NCBI GenBank assembly: GCA_036346255.1
Contig: CM070622.1
Coordinates: 17,696,751-17,760,750, forward strand
Source: Ampelocalamus luodianensis
Lineage: Eukaryota > Streptophyta > Magnoliopsida > Poales > Poaceae
Direction of reading: 5' to 3'
DNA length: 64,000 nt
The notes under the pieces are model-generated. The model ran no database searches, was not told the DNA's origin, and saw nothing but the letters and a program-made list of their open reading frames with translations. How positions within the stretch are numbered: position 1 is the first letter of the stretch; each line of letters opens with the position of its first letter. Both the position numbers and the translations under genes were made by a program. This document shows positions 34,968 through 47,479 of the stretch, one piece after another.

Positions 34968-35486
34968 AGAAGTCTAACACCCTAAACTTTGCTTAAAAGT
35001 CCGTCCATCACCTTTGAACTATCAAACCGGACATTTGACTCCAGAATTTAACAATCCGGTTTAAAATAACACAGTGACCCGGTTTCACATGATGGTATTG
35101 TCCGCGCGGCACGATGAGTGAGCGATTTTGCCACGTAGGATGACACGCGCCAAGATGGTTAATAATAGGTGGAGTTCACATAGGTTTCTCCCCACTGCGC
35201 TACCAACCACGCTTCTATGGCCATTGCTCCGTAGCTCATTCCTTCTATGTTTCGATTTGGGAGAGAAGTCCATGTGGGTCCTACCTGTTATTCACCTAAC
35301 TTGGTCAGTATGTCATCTTACGTAGCAAAATCGCTCGCTCATCGCGCCACGTGGGCAATATCACCATGCGAAACCGGATTATAGTGTTATTTAAACTGGA
35401 TTAGAAAATTCGAGAGTCAAGTTTCATAGTTCGAGATGTTGAACAGACTTTCAAGTAAAGTTTAAGCTGTTACATAGACTTTTTCC
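34968..35486. mobile_element. Mutator-type fold-back MITE
   Basis: The left arm (AAGTCTAACACCCTAAACTT...) and right arm (inverted: AAAAAGTCTATGTAACAGC...) pair imperfectly over about 180 bp. They share CTTAAACTTT-CTT, AAACCGG and GAGCGATTTTGC-ACGTA. The flanks carry the exact direct repeat TTAAAGAAAAG (34957-34967 and 35487-35497). A 9-11-bp duplication with long inverted repeats fits a MULE-derived MITE. Confidence 0.75.
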
Positions 35487-36245
35487 TTAAAGAAAAGCTA
35501 ATCCTAAGAAAAGCTTAAAGTTCACGCATTACGCAACATCGAATCATCTATCTATATATACATGTGGTGACCTCATGGCTGATTGATTAGTTAGTGCGAT
35601 ATGATGACGCTGACGCGACAAATTAATGATCACAGAATCAACGCGTACGGGAAGAATGATAGTTAATTAATTAGCACCCTGTCTAGGGATGTGTCACCGG
35701 TTTGGCGTCGTTGTCTGTAACAACAAACAACTACTTACCGCGTCGACGATTGTTCGGTTTTGGCCAATGGAGCCGAAAAACTTCAGCTCGAATCTCTTCA
35801 GGAGTAGAACAGACAATGTTGGTAATCTTGGAGTGAAAGCATGTTAAGATCAATCATACCGGAAACCAACACTAACGTTCTGAGGAATTAAGGTTGGTGC
35901 TTCAGTTCACAATCAAATCCCTTTGTTGTTCTCCCTATTCAGAATGAAGAACTAGCTAGCATGCGCACTTTGTCAGCTTTCTTGACACTAGTCATGCAGC
36001 AGAACCGATCATAATGATGGAATTAGAAAACCTAATTTGCTCTATTTGCCATTCAATGTATAACAGCTACGTACCGCGTCGAAGATTGTTCGGTTTTGGC
36101 CAATGGAGCTGAAAAACTTAAGCTCCAATCGATTCAAGAGTAGAAAAAAAGCCCCTATATATATTGCTTTGACAATGTTGGTAATCTTGGAGTGAAAGCA
36201 TGTTAAGATCAATCCTACCGGAAACCAACGCTAACGTTTTGAAGA

Positions 36246-37804
36246 ACTAACAGAGTGGTTTGCGTATTTGTGTGGCTAGATTTGTTTTAAATTTATACAA
36301 ATTCTTAATAATATATTTACAAATCGTTGAAGTTTCTATTGTCATTTTCAATGTTGAAGAAAATTATAATATAAGAAACATAATTGAATTATGAGCTTTG
36401 ATGAAAGAAAATCATTGAGCATAATAAGTTGTTAGAGTTCTAAGAAACTAACCACTCTCTATCATGCATAGATCATGTAGCTGCATGCCCTTACTCTTAC
36501 TCTATTAGTTATTTTTTTTCTCAAATTGCATGCTAACTTTTTGCCATCGTTGGTGACAACATGCCCCTCACTAGTGATGACACGCTTCTAGCTATCCGAT
36601 AGTCTCATATCGTCTATAACTCATTTTCAATGCAATTTTTTATCTCCTCTCTGCCAGGGTTTCCCCATCATCGAGCATATTTGGTTACTAACTTTTTCAA
36701 CAACGTCGATGCTCCACTTGTCATCGTGACTCTTGGCTCCTTCAACACTGGACTTTCTCTTTAATGGTTCCGGCGAGCAGCACAACATTGTACTTATCTC
36801 CGTCGTCGCCATCTCGGCTCTCCGCTTCCCCGTGGGTCAATGTCTTCTTGCATGATAGATCGATGCCATTGTACTATTTCGTAGTCTTATCCGATACCAT
36901 TCGTGCTATTCTTGTTATAACTTTTATTTTTTATTCAAAATTTTAGTTATTTTTTATTTTTATTCTGTAGTAAGCAACAATATAAACACATGACTTTCAG
37001 AGCAACGTTGGTGGCTTTTTTGTGTCTCCTCCGACACCATTCGTGCCATCTTCGTTACAACTTTTTTTATTCAACATTTCAGTTATTTTTATTAGAGTTC
37101 GTATACAAATCAAATTGCTAAATTTATTTAATTTCTTGTGACATTTATTTATTAAGAGATTTTACTTTGGAACTCGTATGGAAATAAAATTACAATTTTT
37201 TTTATTCTTAATTTCATTTTTTTAAAATTCGTATATGAATCCAATTGCTAATTTTATTTTATTTTTATTCCTTATTTCAGTTATTTTTTTGGATTTCATA
37301 TACAAATCTAATAGCCAATTATTGTTTAATTTTTATTCTGAATTAAAATTTTTGAAATTTGTATTGAAATCAAATTGCTAATTTTATTTTATTTTTATTC
37401 TGAATTTCAATTTTTTGTTGGATTTCGTATACAAATCTAATTGCCAATTTTTGTTTATTTTTATTCTAAATTATAATTATTTAAATATTTTATTTAGGAA
37501 TTTGTATCAAAATCAAATTTCTAATTTTATTCCGAATTGCAGTTTTATTGAACTTGATATGGACTCTTTTATTTATGAGCACATATGGAAATCAAATTGC
37601 TGATTTTATTTTATTTATATTCCAAATTTTAATTTTAATTTATTTGACTTTGACTCTTTTTTTTTTTTATAATCTAGACGGTTATAATCTGGACCTACTA
37701 CGATCGACGGTGTAAATCTTTATCTTTTTGTGTCGATTAACGTGATAATTTCTAACTCTTGAGAGCGAACGTGATGATCTCTTTCGACTTTGCTTTAATA
37801 AAAA
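36246..37804. mobile_element. 1.55-kb insertion with an A/T-rich degenerate tandem array
   Basis: This segment interrupts the third copy of the duplicated block. Between 37090 and 37640 it consists of degenerate units such as AAATCAAATTGCTAATTTTA followed by TTTTATTCTGAATTTCA, with an irregular period of about 60-120 bp. It ends near TTTGCTTTAATAAAA. No protein domain or terminal repeat was found, so the element class is open. Confidence 0.45.
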
Positions 37805-38823
37805 TTAAGGTTGGTGCTTCAGTTCACAATCAAATCCTTTTGTTGTTCTCCCTATTCAGAATGAAGAAATTAATAGCTCGCACGCGCACTTTGTCAGCTT
37901 TCTTGACACTAGTCATGCAACAGAATTGATCATAATGATGGAATTAGCCAACTTAATTTGCTCTATTTGCCATTCAATATATGTTGACAAAGTTGACACA
38001 AGCTGATGGAATTAACCACTGGAAAAATGCTACATATAACTACAGCAACAGGTTCACATCACGCTTGCATTCGATGGATCTGAAGGCATAAGTACAGGAG
38101 ACAAGATGTGCCTCTAGATCAGAACCAAATATTTTAGTTAGTACTTACTGGACACAAAAGGTGTGGCTAGGGTAGTCGATCGCTACGTACAGAGAAAGCA
38201 GTGAGCTAAATTGTTGTGTGATTGATCCATCGATGATGCCGTGCAATCGTGGAATCCATCATTAGCTCTTGCTCCAATTAACGATCAACAGAAGTGCAAG
38301 CTGACATGACAGTACTAGTCTTCCAAGGTCATTCTTGTCGCCTATACTATACGTTTGGAGAAAAATTGTCATCGTGCTCCTCACTCAAAAATCACACTCC
38401 ATTGGTGCAGTACGCACTACCTGTTCTTTCTTAGTTATTATCTCACCCAAAGTACTAGTTAGATACTTAGATATAGCCGGTTCAAGTCATTCATTCTTTC
38501 GTATATGATTCTGACAACCGTCACGCATGTCTTGCTCTAGCCATATGTGCGACATTGAGGATGCCTACTGTATTCCATATGTGGGCAATTGGGCACACAT
38601 GTACACATTGACGTCAGTGACTAAAATACTAAATGATAGAAACATATGGTATAGTCCATGTATAGTCGCTTCATGATTGCTAAGTTTTCATTTGGAGTTC
38701 AGAAAGCATCACATACATTGTTAATACAAACTTTGTAAAAGTGAAAAATTGTTAGAGTTGCATGGCATCTGCCCAAGTATTAAAGAAAATGAAGGCGTGT
38801 TAGAGTAGTAAATGACACATAAA

Positions 38824-39966
38824 CACTACAACAAATTTGAAATTTTGGTCGAATCGCCAAATGGGCAATAGTCTCGAGAAAATTGCGTCGGGACCAAAAA
38901 TATTTTAGTCCCGGTTGGTAATACCAACCGACTAAAAGTCCCCGCCCAACGGCTCGTAGCGTGCTTTGCAGGAGGGACATTTAGTCCCGTTGGTAACACA
39001 CCCGACTAAAGGTTCTCTCATGGCGTAATTGAATAGTGGGGACCTTTAGTCCCGGTTGCTAACACAGCCGACTAAAGGTTCTCTCGAAAATATGTCCTCG
39101 CTAAAATTCACCTTTAGTCCCGGCCGTGGCACCACCCGACTAAAGGTTCTCTCGAAAATATGTCCTCACAAAATTCACCTTTAGTCCCGGCCGTGGAACC
39201 ACCCGGGACTAAAGGTCCAACCTTAGTCCCGGTCCGTGATACCACCGGGACTAAAGGTCTTTAGTCCCGTTGGTAAAACCGCCCGACTAAAGGTCCCCGG
39301 TACTTAAAGCAACAGCTTTCGTCTTCCATTCTTCCTCCACTTCCCATCGCGCGCTCTCTCCTCGCTGCTCTCTCGCGCTGCGCTCTGCCGACCTCGCGCG
39401 TCACGCGGCGTGCTCCCCGCCGTCTTCTCCGCGCGACCCGCCCTCTCCCTCGCGCGCCGTCTCCAGCGCGCCGGCGCCTCCTCGCCGCCGATCCCGACCG
39501 AGGTTTGAAGACAAACAATATTCTCCCAAATAATGCAAGACTAGCTATTTGAGTTTGCATATGGGCACATTTACTTTCGCTTAATTCCAAAACCGAGAGT
39601 TGAACTTGGTCTTAGCTCACCGATTCTTGGTTCTCGTTTTGTTACTAGCAAGCAAGAAAGAAAGAAAATAGAAGTAAAACAAAAGTGGTGACCAAATTGT
39701 AAAACCAAAATCAATAATGAATTGAAATGGAAACAAAAAGAAAAAAACATTTAGTCCCGCTGGTAATACCAACCGATTAAAAGGCCAGCCAGTGTCATCA
39801 AGTGATTTTAGTCCCGTTGGTATTACCAACCGACTAAATATCGTTTTAGTCCCGGCTTGGGACCGGGACTAAGGTGAGACATTTAGTCCCGATTTCCTAG
39901 TCCCGCTCTATAACCGGGACTAGAGGCCCTTTAGGCCCGGGACCAAAAGTCTGTTCTGTAGTAGTG
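38824..39966. mobile_element. CACTA-type transposon with TTTAGTCCCGG subterminal repeats
   Basis: It begins CACTACAACAAA and ends CTGTAGTAGTG, so CACTAC is inverted at the ends. Many copies of TTTAGTCCCGGTTGGTA and its complement ACCGACTAAA(GG) line both sides, as in grass CACTA elements. The interior has a GC-rich block (39340-39500) starting after a possible promoter. No transposase is present. Candidate target bases AAA (left) and AAC (right) do not match perfectly. Confidence 0.7.
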
Positions 39967-41640
39967 AACAAATTTGAAATTTTATGATGAAGCCAAAACA
40001 TTAAGGAATGTCATATTTTTGTCATAAAAAGTATTTTATGACAAAATGTTGATGTCATGATGATCGTCATCTATGTGCCATGGCTAAAAGTACCTTATGA
40101 CAAAATTTTCGAGCATCGTCATAAACTGATGGGCTCCGCCCAGCCGAGCAGCTTGAATCCATGACAAAAATTTAATCGTGACAAATAAACCTCCATTTTG
40201 TATCATAAAAGTTTTTTTTTCAAAAAATATCATGCATTGTGCACTTTTTTTTTGTCACATGCAGTTGATCAAGTTTTTTTTTTTTTTTTTTGCGAATCAC
40301 CCGGTACAACACATAGACGGCCACACACACGCACACCACCACACGCACACACTCACACACGCGACGCCTACGGAAGACTGGACGAGCGGAGCTTGAAGAA
40401 GAAATGACGAAGTCACCACTGACGGCTAGCTTGTGATGGGCACGTCGCCTCCCACTTAACGAAAATCCTCTTAAATGAGACACACAGGGCTAAACCTGGG
40501 CATACCATGAAATTTGTGACAAAATGTAATTGTCATCAAAGGCACGGTTGTAAAAAAAAAGTATAAACAAATCATGTAAAAATATTGCTCTATTCATAAT
40601 GATGAAATTTGAGCTTCCGTCGTGTGACAATTCCAATTATTATACATTAACATATACAAATGATGTTCATACATATATTTCCATCTATTTTCGTACATGT
40701 CCATACACTTTGATAAAAAAAAATGTCAAAAAAAGAGGTCATAATTCTTCTGTCTACATATTCTTCTTATGCTGCTGCTGCTGCTTGACCTTGAACAATA
40801 ATCATCATCTCAGAAGTAATCATTGTGCAATGCAAACAATAGGAAATACTTTACTAAAGCTAATGAAGAAGCACAGAGACGACTCACCACCACAATAGTT
40901 GGAGTATAGAAGAGGCAAACTAAGTATTCCACATATCGTTGCTTTGACTAGATTTTTATATGCTAGATAGTGGGTTTGAATATTCTTGCTTCCCTGCTGC
41001 CCTTCAAATACTCAAAAGAGTAACTGGCCTAGTTGACAGCAAAAACAACAGCAATTAGTGAGCCAGCTGAACGAAAAGAAGGAAATCCTAACATTACGTA
41101 ATCAAGTTTCTACCTCCAAACTAACGATTGTAGCCTCTTTTAATAGTCAGTTTACTACAAAATGTTATGTGGGACCATGAATCAGAGCCTACTGTTTTTC
41201 TACAAAAACAACAATAATATTCTTGCCTCAGAAACGTTCAAGAGAAAAACATCTAGTTTGTACCAAGCACAAAAATCCTATTAAATCACAGGTTTCATCT
41301 ATTTTTCTTACTACCCAGACTAAAGCATTTACTACTAGTCAAAGCATCAACCAAGCAACCAGATCACATATTTTTGCACTGCCAATCAGATCAAATAATC
41401 AACATGGAAATTACCAATGGGGAGTGGGGTAGCTGCAAATCACGACGTCGAGTCAAGGACGCTGGGGATGGATGGCTTGTGGTGGCCGGTGCGAGGGGAT
41501 CTCCAGCTGGGCATTGCAATAGTCGGCGGGGACACAGGGGTGCGAGAGGACGCCGGCTTATGACAGATAAATAGAATTGTCATAGAACATTGTCTACCAT
41601 TGACAAATATGTTTCTTTCGTCACAGATGATTTACTCCAT
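39967..41640. repeat. Second transposon-like segment with TATGACAAA/TTTGTCATA repeats
   Basis: Directly after the CACTA end the sequence restarts with AACAAATTTGAAATTTT, the same string that follows CACTA at 38824. It then contains many TATGACAAAA and inverted TTTGTCATAAA motifs up to about 41600. This looks like the remainder of an outer transposon into which the CACTA element inserted, or a sister element. A run of 18 T (40274-40291), a CA-rich microsatellite (40321-40362) and open frames of no recognisable family are included. No right terminus was found. Confidence 0.45.
40321..40362. repeat. CA-rich microsatellite
   Basis: Imperfect CACACACACG and CACACGCACACACTC runs of about 40 bp. 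Confidence 0.8.
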
Positions 41641-41990
41641 ACATACAAGTTACATGAATCACGCCTCTCGTCAAAAAGTTACATGAATCATGCCATTACA
41701 AATGTTACTAAATATGATGCGTAAGACAAGTGGAAAATTACATTACATAGGATAATTAGAGCACCTTCCCAGACACGTGAACTAAGCAGTTCTTATGCTC
41801 GAGACTTAGTTCCACTCTCAAAGTATGGTAAGTGAAGAAAATTTCAAAGAATTGTCCTTGTATAAATCTAGTGCTATATTCTTGATCAGCTAAATTAGTA
41901 CGTTGAGGAGGGCCGCTACATCAAACGACTGTAGGTCCATGAACGTGCCATGTACTCTCACTCGTCCACATGCGCTTGGAAGTATCCACT

Positions 41991-42760
41991 TGACGAGGAT
42001 ATAATAATTCTTAATTAATTATTTATCTGTAATTATTATTATAAGATAACAATATTTTCATATTGTTTATAAGTATATCTCCCTTGTTATTTAATAAGGA
42101 GAGCTTAGCTGGGTAGTCGTAAGCCTTTCTACGACTATGCACCCTATGATCGTAAACCCTTCTATGACCACCTGTGGTTGTAAGCCTTTCTACGAGCACT
42201 CCATGGTTGTAAGTCTTACTACGGCCAGGTCAGCCACGACGACCCAATAGTTGATAAAACCTACAGACATGTGGGCTCAATCGACTAAGGATTCTTATAT
42301 ATTGTGTTTAATACACATAATAGTTAGTATACGCTGTTATTCTCTGCAATAACTACATGTATTAGGCCTCTGTTTTTGACGATAACTACCAGACGACGTG
42401 GGGTGTTATATCCCTGATAGTAACTTTCATCAACATGCGTATTTCATCAAATGTTGAGACGTCTCTTGGTATGGAGTAACTGTCACCCCATCATGCACTA
42501 TATAAAGGCTAACATCAGTAGACATCGGGGCAGATCAGGAGGAAGGCAATTGGTGATAATAGATAGAAGTCATTACATATTTGTTCCACCAATTCCTTCC
42601 TGATTGTAAAGATAGTCAATACAACAACACAGGAGTAGGGTTGTTATTCTCCTAGGAGAAGGTCTGAACCTGTTTAAATCCATATATCTTTCTTTGTGTG
42701 GATCTATTTCTAGAAAACCCCCAAATATTCATTCGTAAGATCGATACTAGATCATCGACA
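41991..42760 (-). mobile_element. Solo LTR of the large gypsy element's group
   Basis: It starts TGACGAGGAT and ends ATCATCGACA, with a perfect 5-bp target duplication CCACT on both sides (41986-41990 and 42761-42765). As in the minus-strand LTRs of the 46725-59729 element, the start is TGACGAGGAT. About 120 bp in there are four short inverted repeats of the type GTCGTAAGCCTTTCTACGAC (42113-42240). The coding strand of the parent element is displayed here on the plus orientation of this window, opposite to the full-length copy; the strand given is tentative. TATA-like CTATATAAAGG lies at about 42499. Confidence 0.85.
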
Positions 42761-42926
42761 CCACTTTTGCAAATACATGGTGCTAAGAGAAACATTTTGA
42801 CACAAATATCTAGGGTTAAGTGGCACATTAAAAAAAACTGAGATTTTTTGCAGCTACTGCACATAATTTATCCAGGCCTTTATGTACTTACTCTAAAAAT
42901 AGAAAAACACTTTATTTTACTCCCTC

Positions 42927-43383
42927 GAAGTATTACAAATGTCCACGTAACACACTGAACTTGTTTTGTTCACTTAACCCTCTGAACTTCTAATACCAGA
43001 TCACTTAACCCCTTGATGTCGGTTTTGAGAGTGACCGACACGACCCGGTTTTGCCACTTGGCATCACACGTGGACGCTAACATTGTCAAACCAGAGAATA
43101 CCCTCGTATCCACACATATGTATGCTTAGATCTGGCCATTTTGTATGGGCATGGAGGGGGAGAGAGGAGGCGGCGGCTGAGAAGCATGAGGAACACAGGA
43201 AGAGATCAGCCAGTTGTGATGTGACAGCCATATATAGTGACAAACTAGGTTATGTGGAGGCCACTGTGACAAACTACTCTCAAAACCGGCCTCGAGGTGA
43301 ACTGATATGGTATTAGAAGTTCAATGGTCAAGTGGGCACAAAAAGTTTACAGGAGTAAGTGGACATTGAGTAGACTTTTTCAT
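42927..43383. mobile_element. Fold-back MITE with long inverted arms
   Basis: Left-arm motifs AATGTCCAC, GAACTTCTAATACC and CGGTTTTGAGAGT reappear inverted on the right (43260-43383) in mirror order. The arms are at least 115 bp. Ends are approximate and the target duplication was not resolved. The organisation resembles the element at 34968-35486. Confidence 0.6.
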
Positions 43384-46300
43384 AAAACTATATTAAACAC
43401 ACAACAGATAAACGCTCATTATATATAGGGAACTCTCGTGATACCCATGATCAAGAATTCAAGATGTGCCCAACGACCACCATGCCTTTTCTGACACAAG
43501 CTTTTATAGTCAGTTGACAATGCTAACTATAAGATATAGTAAGCCACATACTCGAGCACCTGGCCGGATCACACGTACGCACAGTGGTGGCCAGTCAGAT
43601 CACCCGATCGATCGATCCGGCCCACCTGCACCCATGAGCCATGGCCAAACCCATGCGCCATGCCATGCCATGCCTGCCACAAAATAAAGGCGACGCGATG
43701 CTACAGCGGGCACGTACGTACCCCGACACGATTATGAGCGCCTTGATTTGTTCGATCAGCGCCTCATGTCGTGTGGTCGCCATTGTCATCGATCGGGGGG
43801 GGGAGGGCTCTCGCAAATCGATCAGCGCCTCATGTCGTGTGGTCGCCATTGTCATCGATCGAGGGGGGAAAGGGCTCTCGTCCTCCATGCATGTGACGTG
43901 CCGCGCGCGGACCACCCCCGGCCGGCGCCCCTGGCTGCGCGGGCGCACTCATGCAGTGTTCTGCGTGCGTGCATGCATGGCTGTACCAAACGCCTATGCT
44001 TAGATCAGTGCTTAATCAAAAGCCATAAACATATACGTGCAGGCTGCAGTTCACATGAAATATATAGTTGAGCTAAGACTTACGTTGGAGGCAGTTAGGG
44101 GCAGAGCTGGGTCTCAGACTTTTAGGGCAATGATCCAAGATCTAAGATAAAAAACCTACGTAAAAATCCTTAAAAAAATCAGTAAAATATGATATGCATA
44201 CATGCGGTAGAAACAAAACCCGTGCATGCGAGTGCCGGGGCCCACCATTTGCCACCAAGCAACGCACGGAATCGAAGGAAGGGATCGATCGAGAACTGAA
44301 TGGAAGAACACAGGAACGGAACTTCAGCGAAATCGTAAGGTGGACCAGCGTCGAAGCCGCCGAAGGCCACCACTGTGACGTCACCCGAGGACGCCGCCAC
44401 ATTGGCCGCCGTGTTCACATTGCCGTCGTCATCCTCAGATTAGTCGGAGGAGGCCGTCCCCGACCTCGCGGGTGTTCTCCCGCATGCTGCCTCGCCGGCG
44501 CCCAAGGACGTCTAGGCCGTCGCCACATCCGACGCCTCCGCCTCGGCACCGTCGCGCTTAGGGAGATTCAGGCGGTGCGCAGATCGGCCCCGACCACCAG
44601 CGAAGTGAAAAAGCCTCACCGCTTCTGCCCCGCCGCCTCGGCACCATCGTGCTCACCGCTCAGGGAGATTCAGCGACGCGCAAATCGGCCCCAGCCACCG
44701 GCGAAGTGAAGAAACCCCACCACTTGCAACGCCTGTTCCGTGCTCACTGGAGCCGCCGCCGTTCCTGACTGCAGCGCATACATGATGTTCAGGCTTTAGT
44801 TTTGTTACATCGATCGGCGGACGGGGTCGCTAGATGAATGCATGGGCCGGCCGGCATACACGGGGGATCGATCGATCGATCGATGTGAGAGACAAGCAAG
44901 GACGGACGTACGCACGTTTGATCGATCGATGTAGATGTCCTAGCAATCGACTAGCTTGGCATCTTTTGAAGGATTAGTGCTGTTCAGGTAGGTGCCTGGC
45001 TGTGTCCTAGTGCCCTGTGTGATTGTGTCCGGTCTCTCTCTCACACACGTAGGCCACACAAGCACCAGCAGCATGTGCATTGGCTAGGTGCCTGTTGCTA
45101 GCCGGCTGGTGGCTTTGAGATGGAAATGATCATTTGCATTAGTAGTGACATGTATTACTGCATTTTCCTACAGTACGATCCAAAGTGGATGGTTTAGATC
45201 GAGTGCTACAGTATCAAACGGCACAGTAAAATCCATGCAACATTTTGCTGCAGTAAATACACACTATTTTTATAGTGTTTTTCTATGGTACTACTACAGA
45301 GTGCTGTTTACACAGACTCAAAACACTATTCACATAGTATTATCTACGTTAATAGCACATGATCCGGATCCCTTTGAGTTTGAGATATATTGACCCCAGA
45401 TGAAAACGGATGTCTGACTGGTTTGCTAATAAGCACTAGCTGTTCTTTACCCATTTCTTAGTCTACCTAGGACCATCTTTTGTTGGGGCGGTGGATTTGT
45501 GGGTATACGACTTCACCCACCAGGGCTCAAATCCTGGTGTCCACCGTTACGCACACGTGAGTGCGTTGTAGTTACTCCCTAATTATCTACAGTTGATTAA
45601 CTTCGAGATACCACCAATTAGATTAGGTTTGTGGGTGCAATATTCACCGTTAATACACCCGTTAATAAACTATTAGGCTGAGTACCAACAAGATTTGCGG
45701 TGGCATGCACTCAGTTCGTCAAGTGGGGGCTCGTTTAAAATTTGTACACCGAATTTACTCCTTGTTTTTCAGGAACGACAAGGGAGTATATACATCCCCC
45801 ATGTCTCCTAATTCATTGATGGCGTGTCGATCAGGTGAGTTCATGTGCATTGCATGGGAGTATTGCAACGTATGTACTTATGGAGTATATAATTAGGGAG
45901 AATGTGCACTTTATGAACGGGAGTATATGTACTTAGGGTGTATATATGGAGCAACTAGTACCAGCTCTGGGATTCATACTTTTTTTTGGACTTATAGAAT
46001 CGGAGGTATGTGACAAGCACTAGTATTTTCCCAACATCTGAATTTGTGTAGTATGCCATAACGTACTTGAAGAAGACAAAAAGCACGGGCAGGTACATCT
46101 TGCATTCAAATTGTTTAAAAATAAAGAGACCGTAGAAGTTGAACTCGTCAAATTTCACAGTTTCACATAATAGAACTTGTAACTATATATAACACATTGA
46201 GCCGCATATTGGCCCCAAACTGCTTTGGCTTTTCCCTAAGAAATGCCAGAAGCCGTCCAAATAGGCGTCTTTTTTCCGCGGTTTTTCCCAAAGCCGGAAG

Positions 46301-46724
46301 CTGCGTATAACGTGGGAAAGCCGAAAGCCACTGAGGGACAGCTTCTTGCGGCTTCTCACGGTCCCCGTTCTAACTTTACCCCCGAAGTTGGGGGTAATTA
46401 TCTGCTTTTGCTACCGCACAAAACCCCGCTCCTCTCCAAAACCCTAGCACTCCCCCACGCCCGCGCGGCCCCGCCCACCCACTGCTCTCCTCCTCCCTCG
46501 TCCTCCCGAGTGCCACTTCCCTCCTCACCCCACGTGCCACCGTCCTCCTTCCCTACCGACGCTGCCGCCCTCCTCCCTCCTCCTCCTCCTCCTGCGCTGA
46601 CGCCCTCCGCCACCCTTTATCCATCCTCCTCCCGCGTCTCCGCTCGCCTCCGCTTTCGAGCCCGAGCACTGCCCTGATGCGGCGCCGCCCTCCTCCTCCC
46701 CTGCTGCTGCTGGCCCAAACCCTT
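43384..46724. other. Intergenic region with simple and short duplicated repeats, no supported gene
   Basis: It contains a 66-bp tandem duplication (43753-43880, core GCGCCTCATGTCGTGTGGTC), a GATC microsatellite (44866-44884), a SINE-like sequence near 45490 and low-complexity C/T-rich DNA at 46440-46680. Plus-strand open frames at 44194-44709 (171 codons) and 46243-46677 (144 codons) are Pro/Ser/Arg-rich and match no family I know. The second sits in sequence with a CCAAAACCCTAGC motif and ends just before the retrotransposon insertion, so a disrupted 5' gene region is possible. Confidence 0.4.
45480..45575 (+). mobile_element. tRNA-related SINE-like sequence
   Basis: GGCGGTGGATTTGTGGG (A-box region) is followed by GGGCTCAAATCCTGG (B box, about 45525-45539), with CCACCAGG/CCTGGTGTCC arms that could pair like a T stem. 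The rest does not fold into a full tRNA, so a SINE or tRNA relic is more likely than a functional tRNA. Confidence 0.4.
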
Positions 46725-47479
46725 TGTCGGTGTTTTAGAACCGATCTTACGTAAAGATTATTTGATTCGGGGGTCTCCACAATTGATCACGCAGACGAGA
46801 GAGACACGGGATTTTTATACAGGTTCGGGCCTTCTCAGGTGAGAATAATAACCCTACTCCTGTGTTTCTTGTATTGGGTATCTGGATTACAGTCCGTCAA
46901 GGATCTTACTCACTGTCCAGAAAAGCCTCCCCCTTTTCCTATCTCTAAAAGACACTTATTTATACTACGCAGTGGTGGCCGTTGTCGTTCTGGGCTAATT
47001 AGTCGCTCACCATTATTACGTAATAATGAGAGTAATTACCGGAGTAGTAACCTCCCATGCCACAAACGATTATCGATCGAGATAGTAGAGAATTATCCGT
47101 AGTTATATCGTGCATAACTCACGTATTTTGATCGCTAGATTCCCACTATTAAATGGGCCTTCGACGGTGGACCCGCTAATCGTGAGGAAGTCGTGGCAGA
47201 GCTGGTCATAAAAGAACTTACGACCAGGGGGGTAGTCGTAGAAAAGCTTACGACTGGGTACTGGTCGCAGGAAGACTTACGACCGGACGTAATCGTAGCA
47301 GGACTTACGATTACACCATAGTCGTAGAGATGCTTACGACTAGTGGGGGGGGGGGGTAGTCGTAGGAGATCTTACGACTACCTGACTTGCTCTCCCCTTA
47401 TAATATTAGAGAGTATGCCATGTGACGTCATATTACATGATTATGGGATAATAAAATGAGGATTATTAGATCCTCGTCA
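46725..47479 (-). repeat. LTR at low coordinate (3' LTR of the minus-strand element)
   Basis: It runs from TGTCGGTGTTTTAG to GATCCTCGTCA as displayed on the plus strand. It holds six short inverted repeats of the form GTCGTA-AGAAnnnCT-TACGAC at 47202-47382 and a run of 14 G (near 47345) between two of them. The partner LTR is at 58976-59729. Confidence 0.95.

Larger units (their letters stand above)
34805..37985. repeat. Block of partial direct copies of one segment, split by insertions
   Basis: The same sequence recurs. It includes CCGCGTCGACGATTGTTCGG, TTTTGGCCAATGGAGC, GAAAGCATGTTAAGATCAAT, TTAAGGTTGGTGCTTCAGTT and AATTTGCTCTATTTGCCATT. A first partial copy lies at about 34810-34920. A long copy lies at 35703-36060. 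A third starts at about 36073 and runs to about 36245, and its continuation appears at about 37805-37985. About 1.55 kb of unrelated sequence (36246-37804) interrupts the third copy, and a fold-back MITE lies after the first. No coding frame is conserved across copies. Confidence 0.75.

Noticed and set aside
44194..44709. Plus-strand 171-codon open frame
   Set aside because: Arg/Pro/Ala-rich translation with internal repeats of GGGAGATTCAG-containing DNA, no domain, and other frames also open. Kept only as a note in the intergenic entry.
46243..46677. Plus-strand 144-codon Pro/Ser-rich open frame ending before the retrotransposon
   Set aside because: C/T-rich low-complexity DNA. It stops at 46677 before the insertion site, and no continuation was found after 59730.
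47202..47382. CRISPR-like array of spaced palindromic repeats
   Set aside because: Repeats vary in sequence, spacers are only a few bases, no cas genes exist, and the context is a plant LTR retrotransposon.
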